Shown here piece by piece: positions 34,037 to 45,359 of a DNA stretch of 64,000 nucleotides. The notes beneath the pieces were generated by a model. It worked only from the letters and a program-made list of their open reading frames with translations, was not told where the DNA came from and made no database searches. Origin of the DNA: Microstegium vimineum (lineage: Eukaryota; Streptophyta; Magnoliopsida; Poales; Poaceae); contig CM039119.1 in NCBI GenBank assembly GCA_022036555.1, forward strand, positions 39,501,255-39,565,254. Reading direction: 5' to 3'. A program made the position numbers and the translations under genes. Positions within the stretch are counted from its first letter, which is position 1. Every line of letters starts with the position of its first letter.

Positions 34037-37000
34037 ATGGAGAGGTCATTATGGATGTACAACTTATCAAGATTAGACCCATCTTATGTAGTGGAGGTCC
34101 AAAAATTTATTGATGCCGTGAAGATACATGCTCAGAAAACAAAGGCGAAGCACATATATTGTCCATGCGCAGACTGTAAAAATATTGTGGTATTTGACAA
34201 TGTGGAAGCAATCACATCTCATCTGATTTGCAGAGGGTTTGTGGAGGACTACTTGATTTGGACAAAACATGGTGAGGGTAGTTCTACACCTTATATGCGG
34301 ACAACTGACAACACTGCAAGTAACATCAATGTGGAGGATCCAATGTCATATCTCAATGAATGTGATGCTATGCCAGATATCAATGAAACCCATCATGCTA
34401 TGCCAGATGTCAATCAAACTCATAATTCTACGTCCGATGTTAATGAAACTCAGCATGTTAACACTGATGCCATTGAAGATGCAGATTTCTTAGAGGCAAT
34501 AATGAACCGTTGTGCGGATCCATCAATATTCGTCATGAAGCGAATGGAAGCCTTGAAGAAGGCAGCAGAAGAGCCTTTGTACGACGAGTCGAAAGGTTGT
34601 ACCAAAGAGTGGTCGACACTACGGGCTGTTCTTCAGTTTTGACGATTAAGGCTAGATATGGTTGGTCCGATGCTAGTTTCAATGATTTATTGCGTGTACT
34701 TGGAGACCTTCTTCCTAAGGAGAACAAAGTGCCTGCTAACACGTACTATGCAAAGAAGCTAGTCAGTCCACTTACGATGGGTGTTGAGAAGATCCACGCA
34801 TGTAGAAATCATTGTATCCTATATCGGGGTGATCAGTATAAAGACTTAGACAGTTGTCCAAACTGCGGTGCTAGTAGGTACAAGACGAATAAAGATTATC
34901 AAGAGGAAGAGAATGCAGCCTCTGTTTCTTCAGGGAGGAAGCGAAAGAAGACGCAAACAAAGACTCAACAAGACAAACGTTCAAAGCCCACTAGCAATAT
35001 CGAAGTGGACTATTATGCGTTGAGAAGAATTCCTGCATTGGTGATATGGTATCTCCCTGTGGTTGATCGTTTGAGATGTTTGTTTGCAAACCCTGATGAT
35101 GCGGAACTTATGACCTGGCATGCTTCTGATGAAAGGAAAGATGATGGAAAGCAATGGCAAGAATTCGATAAGAAATATCCAGACTTTGTTGAGGACCCAC
35201 GAAATGTAAGGTTTGCTCTAAGTACTGATGGAATGAATCCATTTGCCGAGAGGAGCAGCACGCACAACACATGGCCAGTGATCATGACAATATACAACCT
35301 TCCTTCAGGGTTGTGTCAAAAAAGAAAATATCTTTTGCTAACCATTCTTATTTCTGGACCTACACAACCTGGAGTTGATATGGATGTATTTCTAGAGCCC
35401 TTAATGCAAGAGATGCAAATACTATGGGAAGTGGGTGTCAAAATGATCGACGCATTCCGCAAAGAGACATTCACACTAAGAGCAATTATTATTGTCACAA
35501 TTAATGATTATCCTGCTCTCTTCTCATTATCAGGCTAGTTCAAGGGAAAGGTTGGTTGTGTAGAGTGCATAGATGGAACATGGCACGTGTCTCTTCCTTC
35601 ATCTAACAAGATAGTGTACATGAGGCATAGGAGGTGGCTACCGGCAGGCCATAAGTACTGCTTACAAAAGATGAATAAGTACTTTGACAATATGGATGAA
35701 TCAAAATCTACTGCTCCATCAGGTTATAGTAAAGGGCACAGAGTGTATAAGATAGTTGAGAATGTCAAGTTTGTGTTTGGAAAAAAGACCAAAGATGGGA
35801 AACCAAGAAAAGTTGTGAAGGCAAATGAGGGGGACACATTCAAGAAGAAGTCTATTTTCTTTAAGTACTTATCGTACTGGAAAGACTTAGACGTACGACA
35901 TGCGATCGATGGTATGCATGTTCAGAAGAATGTGTTTGACAACGTAGTTGGAACTTTGCTATACATAAAGAGCAAGACAAAGGAAGGTCTTAATTCACGT
36001 TTGGACATGCAACATTTAAAGATCAGAAAAGAACTTCACCCTGTACTCCTAGAGAATGGGAAGTACCATCTACCGGCAGCAAGCTATAACCTGAACAGAG
36101 ATGAGAAACATGCAATGTGTGTGTGGTTGAAGAATTTAAAAGTTCCATCTGGTTTCTGCTCCAACATAAGGAGTCTTGTTTCGATGAAAGCCCTTACACT
36201 CACCAACTATAACTCACATGATTGTCATGTAATGCTGACCACTTTTCTTCCTATTGCCATCAGGGCTATAAATCCAGTGTTTTTAAAGATGGCAATCACA
36301 CGGTTGTGCTACTTCTTCAATAAGATATCTGAGAAGGTAATTATCCGTGATGAGTTAGAGTCCCTACAGAAATTTGCTGCAGAGACATTGAGCCAATTGG
36401 AGATGTGCTTTCCCCCATCGTTCTTTGATATCATGGTACACCTTATTGTTCATTTGGTGCCTCAAATTGAGGCATTGAGACCCATGTATTTCTATGAAAT
36501 GTGGACGTATGAGCGTTTCATGTCAATATTGAATGGCTATATGTCAAATCGTGCTCATCCGGAGGGTTCCATGATAGAGGCAGACACTACAAAAGAGGCC
36601 ATTGAGTCTGGAGAACCATTATGTAATAATCTCCTAAAAGACCAGGTATCAATTGGTTTGCCTCCGTTGCGACATGAGGGAAGGCTTGGTGGACGAGGGA
36701 GGATGGGACGAAAATCATTCATCCCGCCAGATTACAACATAGTCCTAGAGGTACATTACAGCATACTACAACAACTCATAATAATGGACCCATTCACCAA
36801 GCAGCACATGAAAGAGCTTCGTGAGGAGAATCCAGGATGCACAAATGATTGGGTACACAAGGAACACAAGTGTCGGTTCACCGCATGGCTAAAGAATTTG
36901 GACATGACAGATGAATCAGAAACCATCAAGATTTTAGCATCTGGACCATCAAGCCAGGTCATATCATGGCAGAGCTATGACATTAGTGGCTTCACATTTT

Positions 37001-37530
37001 CCACCAGTTTTAGGGACACCAAGCGCATGACCCAGAATAGTGGCGTTCGATGTGAGGCTGTAGATGATACAACTGGTGAAGAAACTACATACTTTGGATT
37101 CATTGATGACATATGGGAGGTTGAATATGGTCCACGCCTGCAGATTCCAGTGTTCCGATGTCGATGGGTTCAAGATAAACATGTCACTATGGATAACTAT
37201 GGCCAAAGAGTTCTTGATCTAAGTAAAGTAGGTTACAAAGATGATTCGTGGATCCTTGCTAACCGTGCTGCACAGGTGTTCTATGTGGAACAAATTCTAT
37301 CTACGAATGAAAAGAAAAGTACCCAAAAGCCAAAGCACGTAGCAATCCCTGGAAAGCAACAAATTGTAGGAGTTGATGGTGTAATGGATTTAGAGGATGT
37401 TAATCAGTTCAGCGAGATGTCTCTTTTTACAAACTTTGAAGAAAAGATAAAAAATGTGGAGAAAAGTATCCCGCAAACCTCTTTGCCCTGGATGCGCCAT
37501 GATGGACAAGGAAGGACTATAGCACGCTAG
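34037..37530 (+). pseudogene. CACTA transposase (tnp2/TNPD type), one frameshift and one stop
   Basis: The protein would bind element ends and cut and join DNA. The N-terminal transposase-associated domain (MERSLWMYNLSRLDP, with CPCADCKN near residue 43) runs to about 34636. There a T-run (34637-34640) seems one base short, moving the rest to another frame. The tnp2 core follows: CPNCGASRY, YLPVVDRLRCLFANP, STDGMNPF, TINDYPAL. It is stopped by TAG at 35536-35538, with the same frame reopening directly. Then come YMRHRRWLPAGHKY, DVRHAIDGMHVQKNV, a DUF4218-like stretch near 36420 (FDIMVHLIVHLVPQI) and a DUF4216-like stretch near 37060-37280. The start is the first ATG of the domain. Apart from these two lesions it looks complete. 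Confidence 0.9.
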
Positions 37531-37534
37531 ATTG

Positions 37535-38150
37535 TTTATCATGTAACTAATTAATGTATCACTTATCATTTGTACCTAATGCTACTTTTCTTATTCCACA
37601 GATGTTTACATTTCCCCTTGTTGTATACCTTTGGACCATGATATTATTTTCTAACTTAATTAAACAAATCTTAATTAAAACCTCTTTCCCCTTCTTGTAT
37701 ACCTTTGGATTCTATATTATTTACTAACCCTAGGTACATGAAATATTAACTAACCCTAATTAACAAACCTTTAATTAAAAACTTAATTAATTCATGAACC
37801 CTAGGTACATGAAATATTAACTAACCCTAATTAAAAACTAAATTAACTAACTAAATTAACTAACTAAACTAACTAATAAACACTAACTAAATTAATCCAC
37901 AAACCCTAATTAAGTACATGAAATAATAACTAACCCTAATTAACATACCATTAATTACTAACTAAACTAAATAAAGGGAATAAGTAACCTTTAATTACTT
38001 ACTAAATTAACTAACAAACCTATTATTAATTAATAAACACTAACTAAATTAACTAACTAAATTAACTAATTACTAAATAAACTAACTAAATTAACTAATT
38101 ACTAAATAAACTAACTAAATTAACTAACTAAATTGAATAACTGAAAATGA
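37535..38150. repeat. AT-rich ctaactaaattaa array
   Basis: From about 37730 it is made of actaaccctaattaa- and actaactaaattaac-type units. The same motifs occur inverted at 38695-39000 and at 33510-33840, so it pairs with both. Confidence 0.8.
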
Positions 38151-38154
38151 AAAA

Positions 38155-38335
38155 AACATTAGTACAGCCGGCTGTTAATGAGAGCCGCCTGTACTAATGT
38201 ATTAGTACAGGCGGGCGCCATTGACCGCCGCCTGTACTAATATATTAGTACAGGTGGGCCATATTGACCACCGCCTGTACTAATATTTTCACATGCGGTG
38301 GTCAATATGGCCCGCTTGTACTAATGTCATCCAAT
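38155..38335. repeat. Internal cluster of CACTA subterminal-like motifs
   Basis: About eight copies of gtacaggcgg or its inverse (ccgcctgtactaat), with the flanking words differing from the terminal clusters (tattagtacagg in place of ttacacagg). It lies between the two genes and just upstream of a GC-rich stretch (38340-38690) that could be the leader of the second gene. Confidence 0.8.
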
Positions 38336-38694
38336 ATAAATTCCCGCGCGCGGCTACCGAAAATTTCTAAGTCACCGGAGGCGCGAGTTCTGAAATTCGA
38401 CGCCGTCAGGGTGCCGAAATCCGCCGCCGCTGCTCCACCGCCGTCGCTGCTCCACCGTCTGCCTACGCGCCGCTGCTCCACCGCCTACGCGCCGCCGCCA
38501 CTGCCGTCGCCAGCAGCTGCCACCGCCACCGCCGAGCTCCGCTCCGAGAGGTAGGCTCCGCTCCGAGCTGCTCCACCGCCGCCGCCGAGCTCCGAGCGGC
38601 TCCACTGCCACCGCCATGTGCGCCGCCGCGCGGCGGCCCCTCCTGTCAGGCCTGCTGGGCGAGGCCTGCTGGGCCTGGCAGGCCGCCTTGCATT
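38336..38694 (+). other. GC-rich probable 5' leader of the second CACTA gene
   Basis: It starts near ccaatataaattcccgcgcg (TATA-like) and is rich in ccgccgcc repeats; it is open in several frames but shows no recognised protein. Confidence 0.4.
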
Positions 38695-39240
38695 TTTTTA
38701 ATTAGTTAATTTAGTTTTTTTAGTTAGTTTAGTTAGTTAATTTAGTTAGTTAGTAATTAGTTTATTAGTTAGTTTAGTTAATTTAGTACTTAGTTAATTT
38801 AGTTAGTTAATTTAGTTAGTTTACATAGTTAATTTAGTTAGTTAATTTAGTTAGTTTACATAGTTAATTTAGTTAGTTAATTTAGTTAGTTAGTAATTAG
38901 TTTATTAGTTAGTTTAGTTAATTTAGTAATTAGTTAATTTAGTTAGTTAATTTAGTTAGTTTTTTATTTCTTTTATTAGTTAGTTTAGTTAGTTTACTTA
39001 TAGTTAATTTAGTGTTAATACTTATATTAAGTTAGTGTTTTTTCCATGTTAATACTTATATTTCATGTTAATACTTATATTTCATGCATAATTAGAGTTA
39101 GTGTTCCCTATTTAATATTAGGGTTTGCAAATTAGTGTTAGTTAATTAGGTTTGTTAATAATAGGTTCGCTAATTGATTAGGCTATGTAATCCATGTTAA
39201 TACTTGTATTCCATGTTTATACTTATATTTCGTGGTTATA
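38695..39240. repeat. AT-rich ttagttaatttagtt array
   Basis: Tandem tagttaatttagttagt units, the inverted counterpart of the array at 37740-38150. The end (39110-39240) contains attagggtttgc and atacttatatttcatg units. Confidence 0.8.
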
Positions 39241-39256
39241 CTTATATTTCATGCAG

Positions 39257-42200
39257 ATGAGTACTCCATCAAATGCTGAGCAGGCCGATGCCCAGGTAGG
39301 TACACCTGGATCTGACTCCTCTGGATCCGAACCTTATAGGAGCCTGAGCGTATCACCACGTGAATCTCCTAGAGCTAAGAAGGTCCGTCTTGAGTTGGAA
39401 CGTGACCCTAATTACGAGCCTGAAGATGAGCCAAATGATGATGAGGTATATATGCTCGTAGATTGTCTATACGAGAGAATAATGCATGTGTATGTATGTA
39501 CCTAATAATTGAATTGATAGGAGGTGTTCTCTCAAGTTGTTGCCGAAATGGAGGTAGAGTCACAAGATGTTCATAAGGACACGGCGCCTCAAACGACCGG
39601 GACCTCCTCCGAGCGAAGAAGTACACAGAAAAAGAGTGATCGAGCACGAGGACATAGAGGAAGGAATAAATTTCCAAAAGAAGTTTATAGGATTACAGAG
39701 ATTAGCCCGAGCGGAGAGCCCTTAGCACCTCTAGAGGCGCTACACAAATTTAGGGCCGCCATTGGATGGTTAGTAAAGGAAGAATTTGATATCACCTGGA
39801 GTGATTGGAGTATGGTGCCTGAAGTAAAGAGGACGAATTGTTGGACTCGATTGTGCACTAAGTTTATTTTACCGGAGGGAACAGAAGGTTTGGTCAAGGG
39901 TCATGTCATGAAGCAGTTAGCAATATCATTCCGGGGCTATAGGCATGATATGAATTAAAAGTGGCTGCAGAAGGGGCGGAACCCAACGAAGCGGTACCCT
40001 ATCACAGCAGAACAGTGGGCACGTTTCAGTGTCATAAAAAACTCCGACGACTCCAAGGCTAAGAGCCAAGCCGCCTCAAGACTTGCGAAGAAGAACAAGT
40101 ACCACCACCACCTCGGCACTGGCGGTTACAAGACCAAGATTCCTAAATGGAGGGCAGAAGACGAAGCAAAGAGGAGAGAGGGCAAGTTGGCATTGACAGA
40201 TATAGTGCCAGAATGAAGTGCGAATTGGCTTCGCGCTCGGAAGGCAAACACTGAGAGCGATGAGATCTCCTGTCCCGATGAGATCAAGCCAGTTGCCGAG
40301 AAGGTTTTGGAAGCAACAAACCTGGAAAAGACAGGTGCCTTCAAGTCACAGAGGGAGAGGGACAACCTTTCCCATGCTCTTGGTACCAAAATTATATTTT
40401 CCATTTTGTTCGAGTAAAATAGAAATCGACACTGACATTAAATATCATGTTGTAGGTAACCCCGAGCATCCAGGTCGTGTACGGGGCGTCTCATCCAGAA
40501 CCACCTGGAAAGAAGGGTTTGGTGAAGAGTGGAAAGGCATGTATAAGAAAAGAGAACGACATAAGGAGCAATTGAAGGATTTTTTTGAGCAGCAGGCTGT
40601 CAAAAAATTTAGGGATTTGATGGAAGACTTCGTTAAAAACCCTGATCCTGAAGTGATGAAGCGGTTGGCGGGAGCAGTGTCTGCTCAACAGATGACATCA
40701 CAAGCTCCTTCATATATGCAACATGTCCCAGCTCAACCCTTGGGTAGCCAGGAGATGGCCACAAAATCTATGCCCTTTCAAAGCAGTATAGCGTCAACAT
40801 CAAATAAGGATCATTATCCAGTTGACGATATTGATAAACCTTGGCCTTGCTCATTGTTAATTGGATATGGCCTTAGGAATCAACATACAAAGCAAGTGGC
40901 CACAGGCAATGCCATCCCTGGACGTATGTTCCATGGTGTCGAGATGCAAGATGCATACTGCAGGGTGGAAGTGTTGACGCTCGAGAGTGCATATGAAGAC
41001 GACTTCATCGACATCCCGATCTTTGAGGGTATAGAGAAGCTTGGACAAGCAATCAAGAACTTCATACAATGGCCGAGACGGTACGTAAGGTTGATTGATC
41101 CACCAACGGCGCCCTCTCCACCAGTGCATCAAGCATCCCAAGAGGTCGAAACAAGTCAACAACCAGCATCGCCAATGCATGCCCCAACATCCCCGTATAT
41201 TTATGAGCCACCGTCGTCATCCCCAATACATGATATGTCATTCTCGCTGGATGAGCTCGAGGGGCTGACCAAGAACATGCCTGAGCAGCAGACTCCGCCA
41301 GCCAAGAAGGACACAACACCAGAGAAGGAGGTAGAGCAAACTCCCCCGCCACCACCAAAGCATAAGGAAGCAGAGCAAACTCCCCCACAAGCACCGGCCT
41401 CCAAGAAGGCAAAGAAATTTCCAATTCCAAAATTGGTTTCTCCCTATGAGCCAAAAAGGGGGAAAGCAGCAGGCATAGTTCTATTTCTGAAAGGGATTGG
41501 AAAGCAGCGGACGGCACGAGTTGTTGAGCTCGAACCGTCATAGAATAAGGAAGCCGCCGGCCAAGCAACTGAAGCCGTGCCACCAACAAAGGAAGCCCCA
41601 AGTGGCGATGTACATGTCAAACCGCCATGAAATACACCATTGACCCTTAAGGATATAAGAAAGCCAACGGTTGATGATTATGTCAATGTCCCCAGTAACT
41701 ATGTGCCCGGAAGGCCTATGCTGCAATGGACGGTGCTTGAAAATGGTCCATGGACGATAAAAAGGTTTCATGACTGGTACATGAGAGCAGTGAATGCTGA
41801 CCTGCATGCAGTTAGTGTTGACATACCAGCAGACGTATTTGCTACTGGCAAGGATAAAAGCGAGGCATTTGTTATCTTCGAGGACATGCACCTGCTGTTG
41901 AACTATAGGAAACTTGACGTCCAACTCATTACAATCTGGTGCCTATAAGTATCACTCATGCACATACATTGTTATTATTAAATTTGGAATGTGATAAACT
42001 CTAATATGTGGATGTTGTATGTAGTTTGCAAGACCACGAGCAGAGATCGTTAACTACAGGCACGATGGTCGGTTACCTGAGTCCAATCAGGTTACAAGAA
42101 AATATGCACAAATTTGTACATACAAATGAAGATAGAGCAAAGATAGAGAAGGACAAAACACCAGAACAAGTTGCAGAAGCTGTAAAGGAATTGCAACGAA

Positions 42201-43123
42201 AATACGAGGACACATATGCCCTCTATCTCGGTAGAGCAATGCTGAGATATAAGTACAGGGATTTTATATTGGCACCCTACAACTTTGGGTAAGCGTGACC
42301 TCGTATACGTACTTCAAATTATCGTGTTAACCCTAAGTACATGTGTCGCTCACTCATTTATTCATGCAGTGACCATTGGATTGTTTTTTATATTTATCCA
42401 TTCGAAGGGAAGGTGCTTGTCCTAGACTCCTTACATTGTCCTCCTCAGTCGTATCAAACATTTCTGATTCATTTAGAAACGTGAGCCAACATGCAACCAC
42501 ATCCGTACTTATATGAATTAGAGTTTCTAAATAATTATAGTGTTTTATATTCGATATCTACAGGGCATGGCGGTTTTATAAGAAGCAAAAAGGACCGGTC
42601 GACGCCGCCCGCTCAGATCCTAGTGTGCCATTGACGATACAACACCATTATCCGGTAAGTTGTCCGAACACATATCATCATATAAATAATACACAAGGCA
42701 TGCCAATTTTAGTTTAATCTTTTGCTCATTAATTACATAGTGCCACAAGCAACCACCTGGATCGGTCTACTGTGGATACTATGTGTGTGAGTTCATAAGG
42801 CAGCGGGGACGATACGTCAGGGACAAAAATATGGTAAAAAATATCTATGTATGAAGTTTTCTCATTAAAGTTGGAAATATTAATATTGGACATGTGTCAA
42901 TGATGCTTTTAAACTTTGTTTCCAGCCGAGAAGCAAAGGAAAGGACGTGTCATTCACTCCAAAAACTATGGAAAATATAGTAGCAGATTTGTGCGGTTTT
43001 ATTATGAGAGAAATAATTCCAAGTACCGGATCATATTTTGATGAAGCCGGTGATTTAGCAAGTGAAGGATTTAGAGCGCTGACAGACCTAGCAGGTCTAA
43101 ACTTGAAACGAAATGACATGTAA
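39257..43123 (+). pseudogene. Second CACTA gene: plant-transposase (En/Spm) region plus Ulp1-like protease, four stops
   Basis: Exons by eye: 39257-39445, 39521-40382, 40456-41944 (with breaks), 42025-42288, 42370-42480, 42564-42654, 42741-42833 and 42926-43123. The first part is acidic (DPNYEPEDEPNDDE). Then comes a domain like the Ptta/En/Spm plant transposase family (WLVKEEFDITWSDWSMV; CTKFILPEGTEGLV; NPEHPGRVRG), a Pro/Glu-rich linker, and a C48/Ulp1-like cysteine protease with HWIVFYI, VLDSLHCPPQ and SVYCGYYVCEF holding the His, Asp and Cys. In-frame stops: TAA 39956, TGA 40214, TAG 41541, TGA 41628. The donor near 41944 reads AT. As it stands it encodes no full protein. Confidence 0.82.
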
Positions 43124-43256
43124 ACACCAAATGGTTGAACTCATAACTTGAAATGACGTGTATTATATGTAATTTTATGCTTGATGTTTGATTTCATGTG
43201 GACACATATGTAATATTTATGTGTTGTATGTATGATGCAATTTTATGGTTCATGTT

Positions 43257-43259
<3 letters not shown>

Positions 43260-43318
<59 letters not shown>
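43260..43318. repeat. (TA)n microsatellite
   Basis: About 58 bp of alternating T and A with one slip (ttata), inside the 3' part of the CACTA element. Confidence 0.95.
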
Positions 43319-43374
43319 GTGACAAATATAGTACAGTGTGAAGGCAAATATTAAAATTTGAAATAAAAAAAAAT

Positions 43375-43640
43375 AATTACACAGGCGGCACACAGAGTGA
43401 GCCGCCTGTGAAAAATGGGTTTTCACAGGCGGCTGACAAAGTGAGCCGCCTGTGTAAATAGTTAGCCGCCTACACAGGCGGCTAACAAAGTGAGCCGCAT
43501 GTGAAAACCCTTTTTTCACAGGCGGCTCACAGCCCGCCGCCTGTACTGTGGGCCGATTAGTACTGACCCCTAGTACATGCGGTGGGCTTGGCCGTTTGTA
43601 TAAATGGCTCTACCACCGCCTGTGAAAACGTTTTCTGTAC
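43375..43640. repeat. Right subterminal repeat cluster of the CACTA element
   Basis: About ten copies of cacaggcggc or agccgcctgtg; direct and inverse forms alternate so that several hairpins can form. It mirrors the left cluster at 32950-33190. Confidence 0.88.
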
Positions 43641-43838
43641 CAGTGACTTAATGTGCATCGACGTTCTTGTACGCATACGTGTCTGACAGTGGACCTTTGT
43701 ACATAGTAGGTGTAGAAAATAACGTGGATGTAGAGATATAAAACTATAATGATATAGACAAATTGTAATGGTATTTCTTAAAATTTGAAAAATTACAATG
43801 GCCTGGATCAAGGAAAAACAAAACTTAAGAAACAGTAG

Positions 43839-43945
43839 CATGCCCATCCTTAGCGGAATATCCCTAGCTCAAGTTCGGACTGTGTCGCCCCGGCCCGTTC
43901 CAACCGTTTGGCCTGATGCTCATCCACGAAAGCGAATACGTTTCG
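43839..43945. repeat. CCD upstream segment, copy 2 of a direct duplication
   Basis: Same blocks and order as 32141-32270 (gaatatccctagctcaagtt, gtttggcctgatgctcatcc, acgaaagcgaatacgttt). No CCD exon follows on either side of this copy within the window. Confidence 0.75.
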
Positions 43946-44086
43946 CCTGCTAATTAAGCAGCATATAGTTCAATTTTTGTCTGGGACTGGGAGCAAGGAA
44001 TTGAATATTTTCTGGTTCTCCGGTGTGAGTAGTGCGCCGTCGAACACAATATAACCGGCAGTGGAGTGTATGTTGTTTTTGACTTT

Positions 44087-44132
<46 letters not shown>

Positions 44133-44867
44133 GATTTCTTGTCCGCTAGCTAGGATCTGGCCGGCTAAACTTATTCGTCAAGTGCTATCCCGTCGAGTAT
44201 GCTGTAAGGGACATATTGATAGATCTTGGCTCAACTAGGACTTGACTAGGGACATATTGCTGCTTGCCAGATCGATAGTATAGATGCCGATAGAACAGAC
44301 GACGCTGCTGCCGAGCTGATGCTTCCACAAATTAAATGAAACCTCAGCCTTGGACAGCCTTTTTTTTTTAATGACGGAAAACAACAACGTGCACGATCAG
44401 GTATTGACGTCGTGGCATCCTTGGCTTCAGATTCCATTCACTGACCTGCCTGCCAGCGTTTGTCTGCACCTTCGTCCTCGTGCTTTTTTGGTGACAAGCA
44501 AGAATCACACCTTGTGCTCTTTGCGCTTGCAATCTTGTTCATTGATTACATCATGTGAGTGATACTCATGGTATGTACAAATGTAGCTATGTAGATACCA
44601 AAACAGTACAGAAGAAGAATGGACGGACATATAAGTGGACGCTTCCAAAAAAGTCTAGGTGGTGCCGTGCGTAGAAATGGGCATGGTTGGCCCTCTCTGA
44701 TCGTGAGCCCAAGGGCCTATTTGGCACCCTATCACGGTGAAGCTGTTTTTTCTTTGTCTCGTAAAGAAATGAGTTATGATCAATCTAGAAAAGTAGCTTA
44801 TTTTAGCACCACTGTTTGCCTCAAAAGGAATGAGAAACATGCATAATAAGGGCTCAATCCCGAGTAC
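43946..44867. other. No gene recognised
   Basis: Non-coding flank containing a (TA)20 microsatellite at 44090-44129 and a T-run at 44361. A tttggcaccctatcacggtg segment near 44731 resembles a MITE end but no partner was found. Confidence 0.4.
44090..44129. repeat. (TA)20 microsatellite
   Basis: About 40 bp of pure alternating AT. Confidence 0.95.
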
Positions 44868-45359
44868 CACTACCAGAGACACGCTCTTTGCCGAGTGTTT
44901 TATATCAGACACTCGACAAAGAAAACCTTTGCTAAGTGCCCTACACTCAGTAAACACCGACCACTCGGCAAAGAGGCTCTTTGCCAAGTGTCGGACACTC
45001 GGCACAACACAACATAAAACTCGACAAAATAAGGGTTTGCCGGCACTTGGTAAAAAGTGACACTCGGCAAACTACACAAACAGTTGACGGCGTCAGCACT
45101 TTGCCGAGTGTCGACGTAGACACTCGGCAAATCTACCTCTTTGCCGAGTGTCACAGGAACACACTCGGCAAAGGTGCCTCATTGCGAGTGTCATAGGCAC
45201 ACACTCGGCAAATGTGCCTCTTTAACGAGTGTCATAGGCAAACACTTGGCAAACATTTTTATTTTTTTCTCCTTGTCCTCAAACTTTTTCTGTTGTGCTC
45301 CTACAGTATCTGAAACTACATATTTAAGTTTGACATATTTCTCGATGTGTTTACTATAT
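44868..45359 (+). mobile_element. Left end of a CACTA element, followed closely by a Sirevirus insertion
   Basis: It starts cactaccagagacacgctct, then carries about eight ctctttgccgagtgtc / gacactcggcaaag motifs in both orientations down to about 45250. The Sirevirus begins at 45360. No matching right end was found after the retrotransposon (59189 on), so the element is truncated or its far end lies elsewhere. The motif is the one seen at the CACTA right end at 15157. Confidence 0.65.

Larger units (their letters stand above)
32924..43645 (+). mobile_element. Complete-ended CACTA (En/Spm-type) transposon, 10.7 kb
   Basis: The left terminus is cactactacaaaaatca and the right terminus is gttttctgtaccagtg, an imperfect inverted pair. 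The triplet act flanks both ends (32921-32923 and 43646-43648). Subterminal repeats around acaggcgg / ccgcctgt crowd both ends, the usual transposase-binding arrangement of CACTA elements. Inside, both on the plus strand, are a tnp2 gene (34037-37530) and a second gene (39257-43123). Both carry stops or shifts, so this copy cannot move on its own products. Confidence 0.93.
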
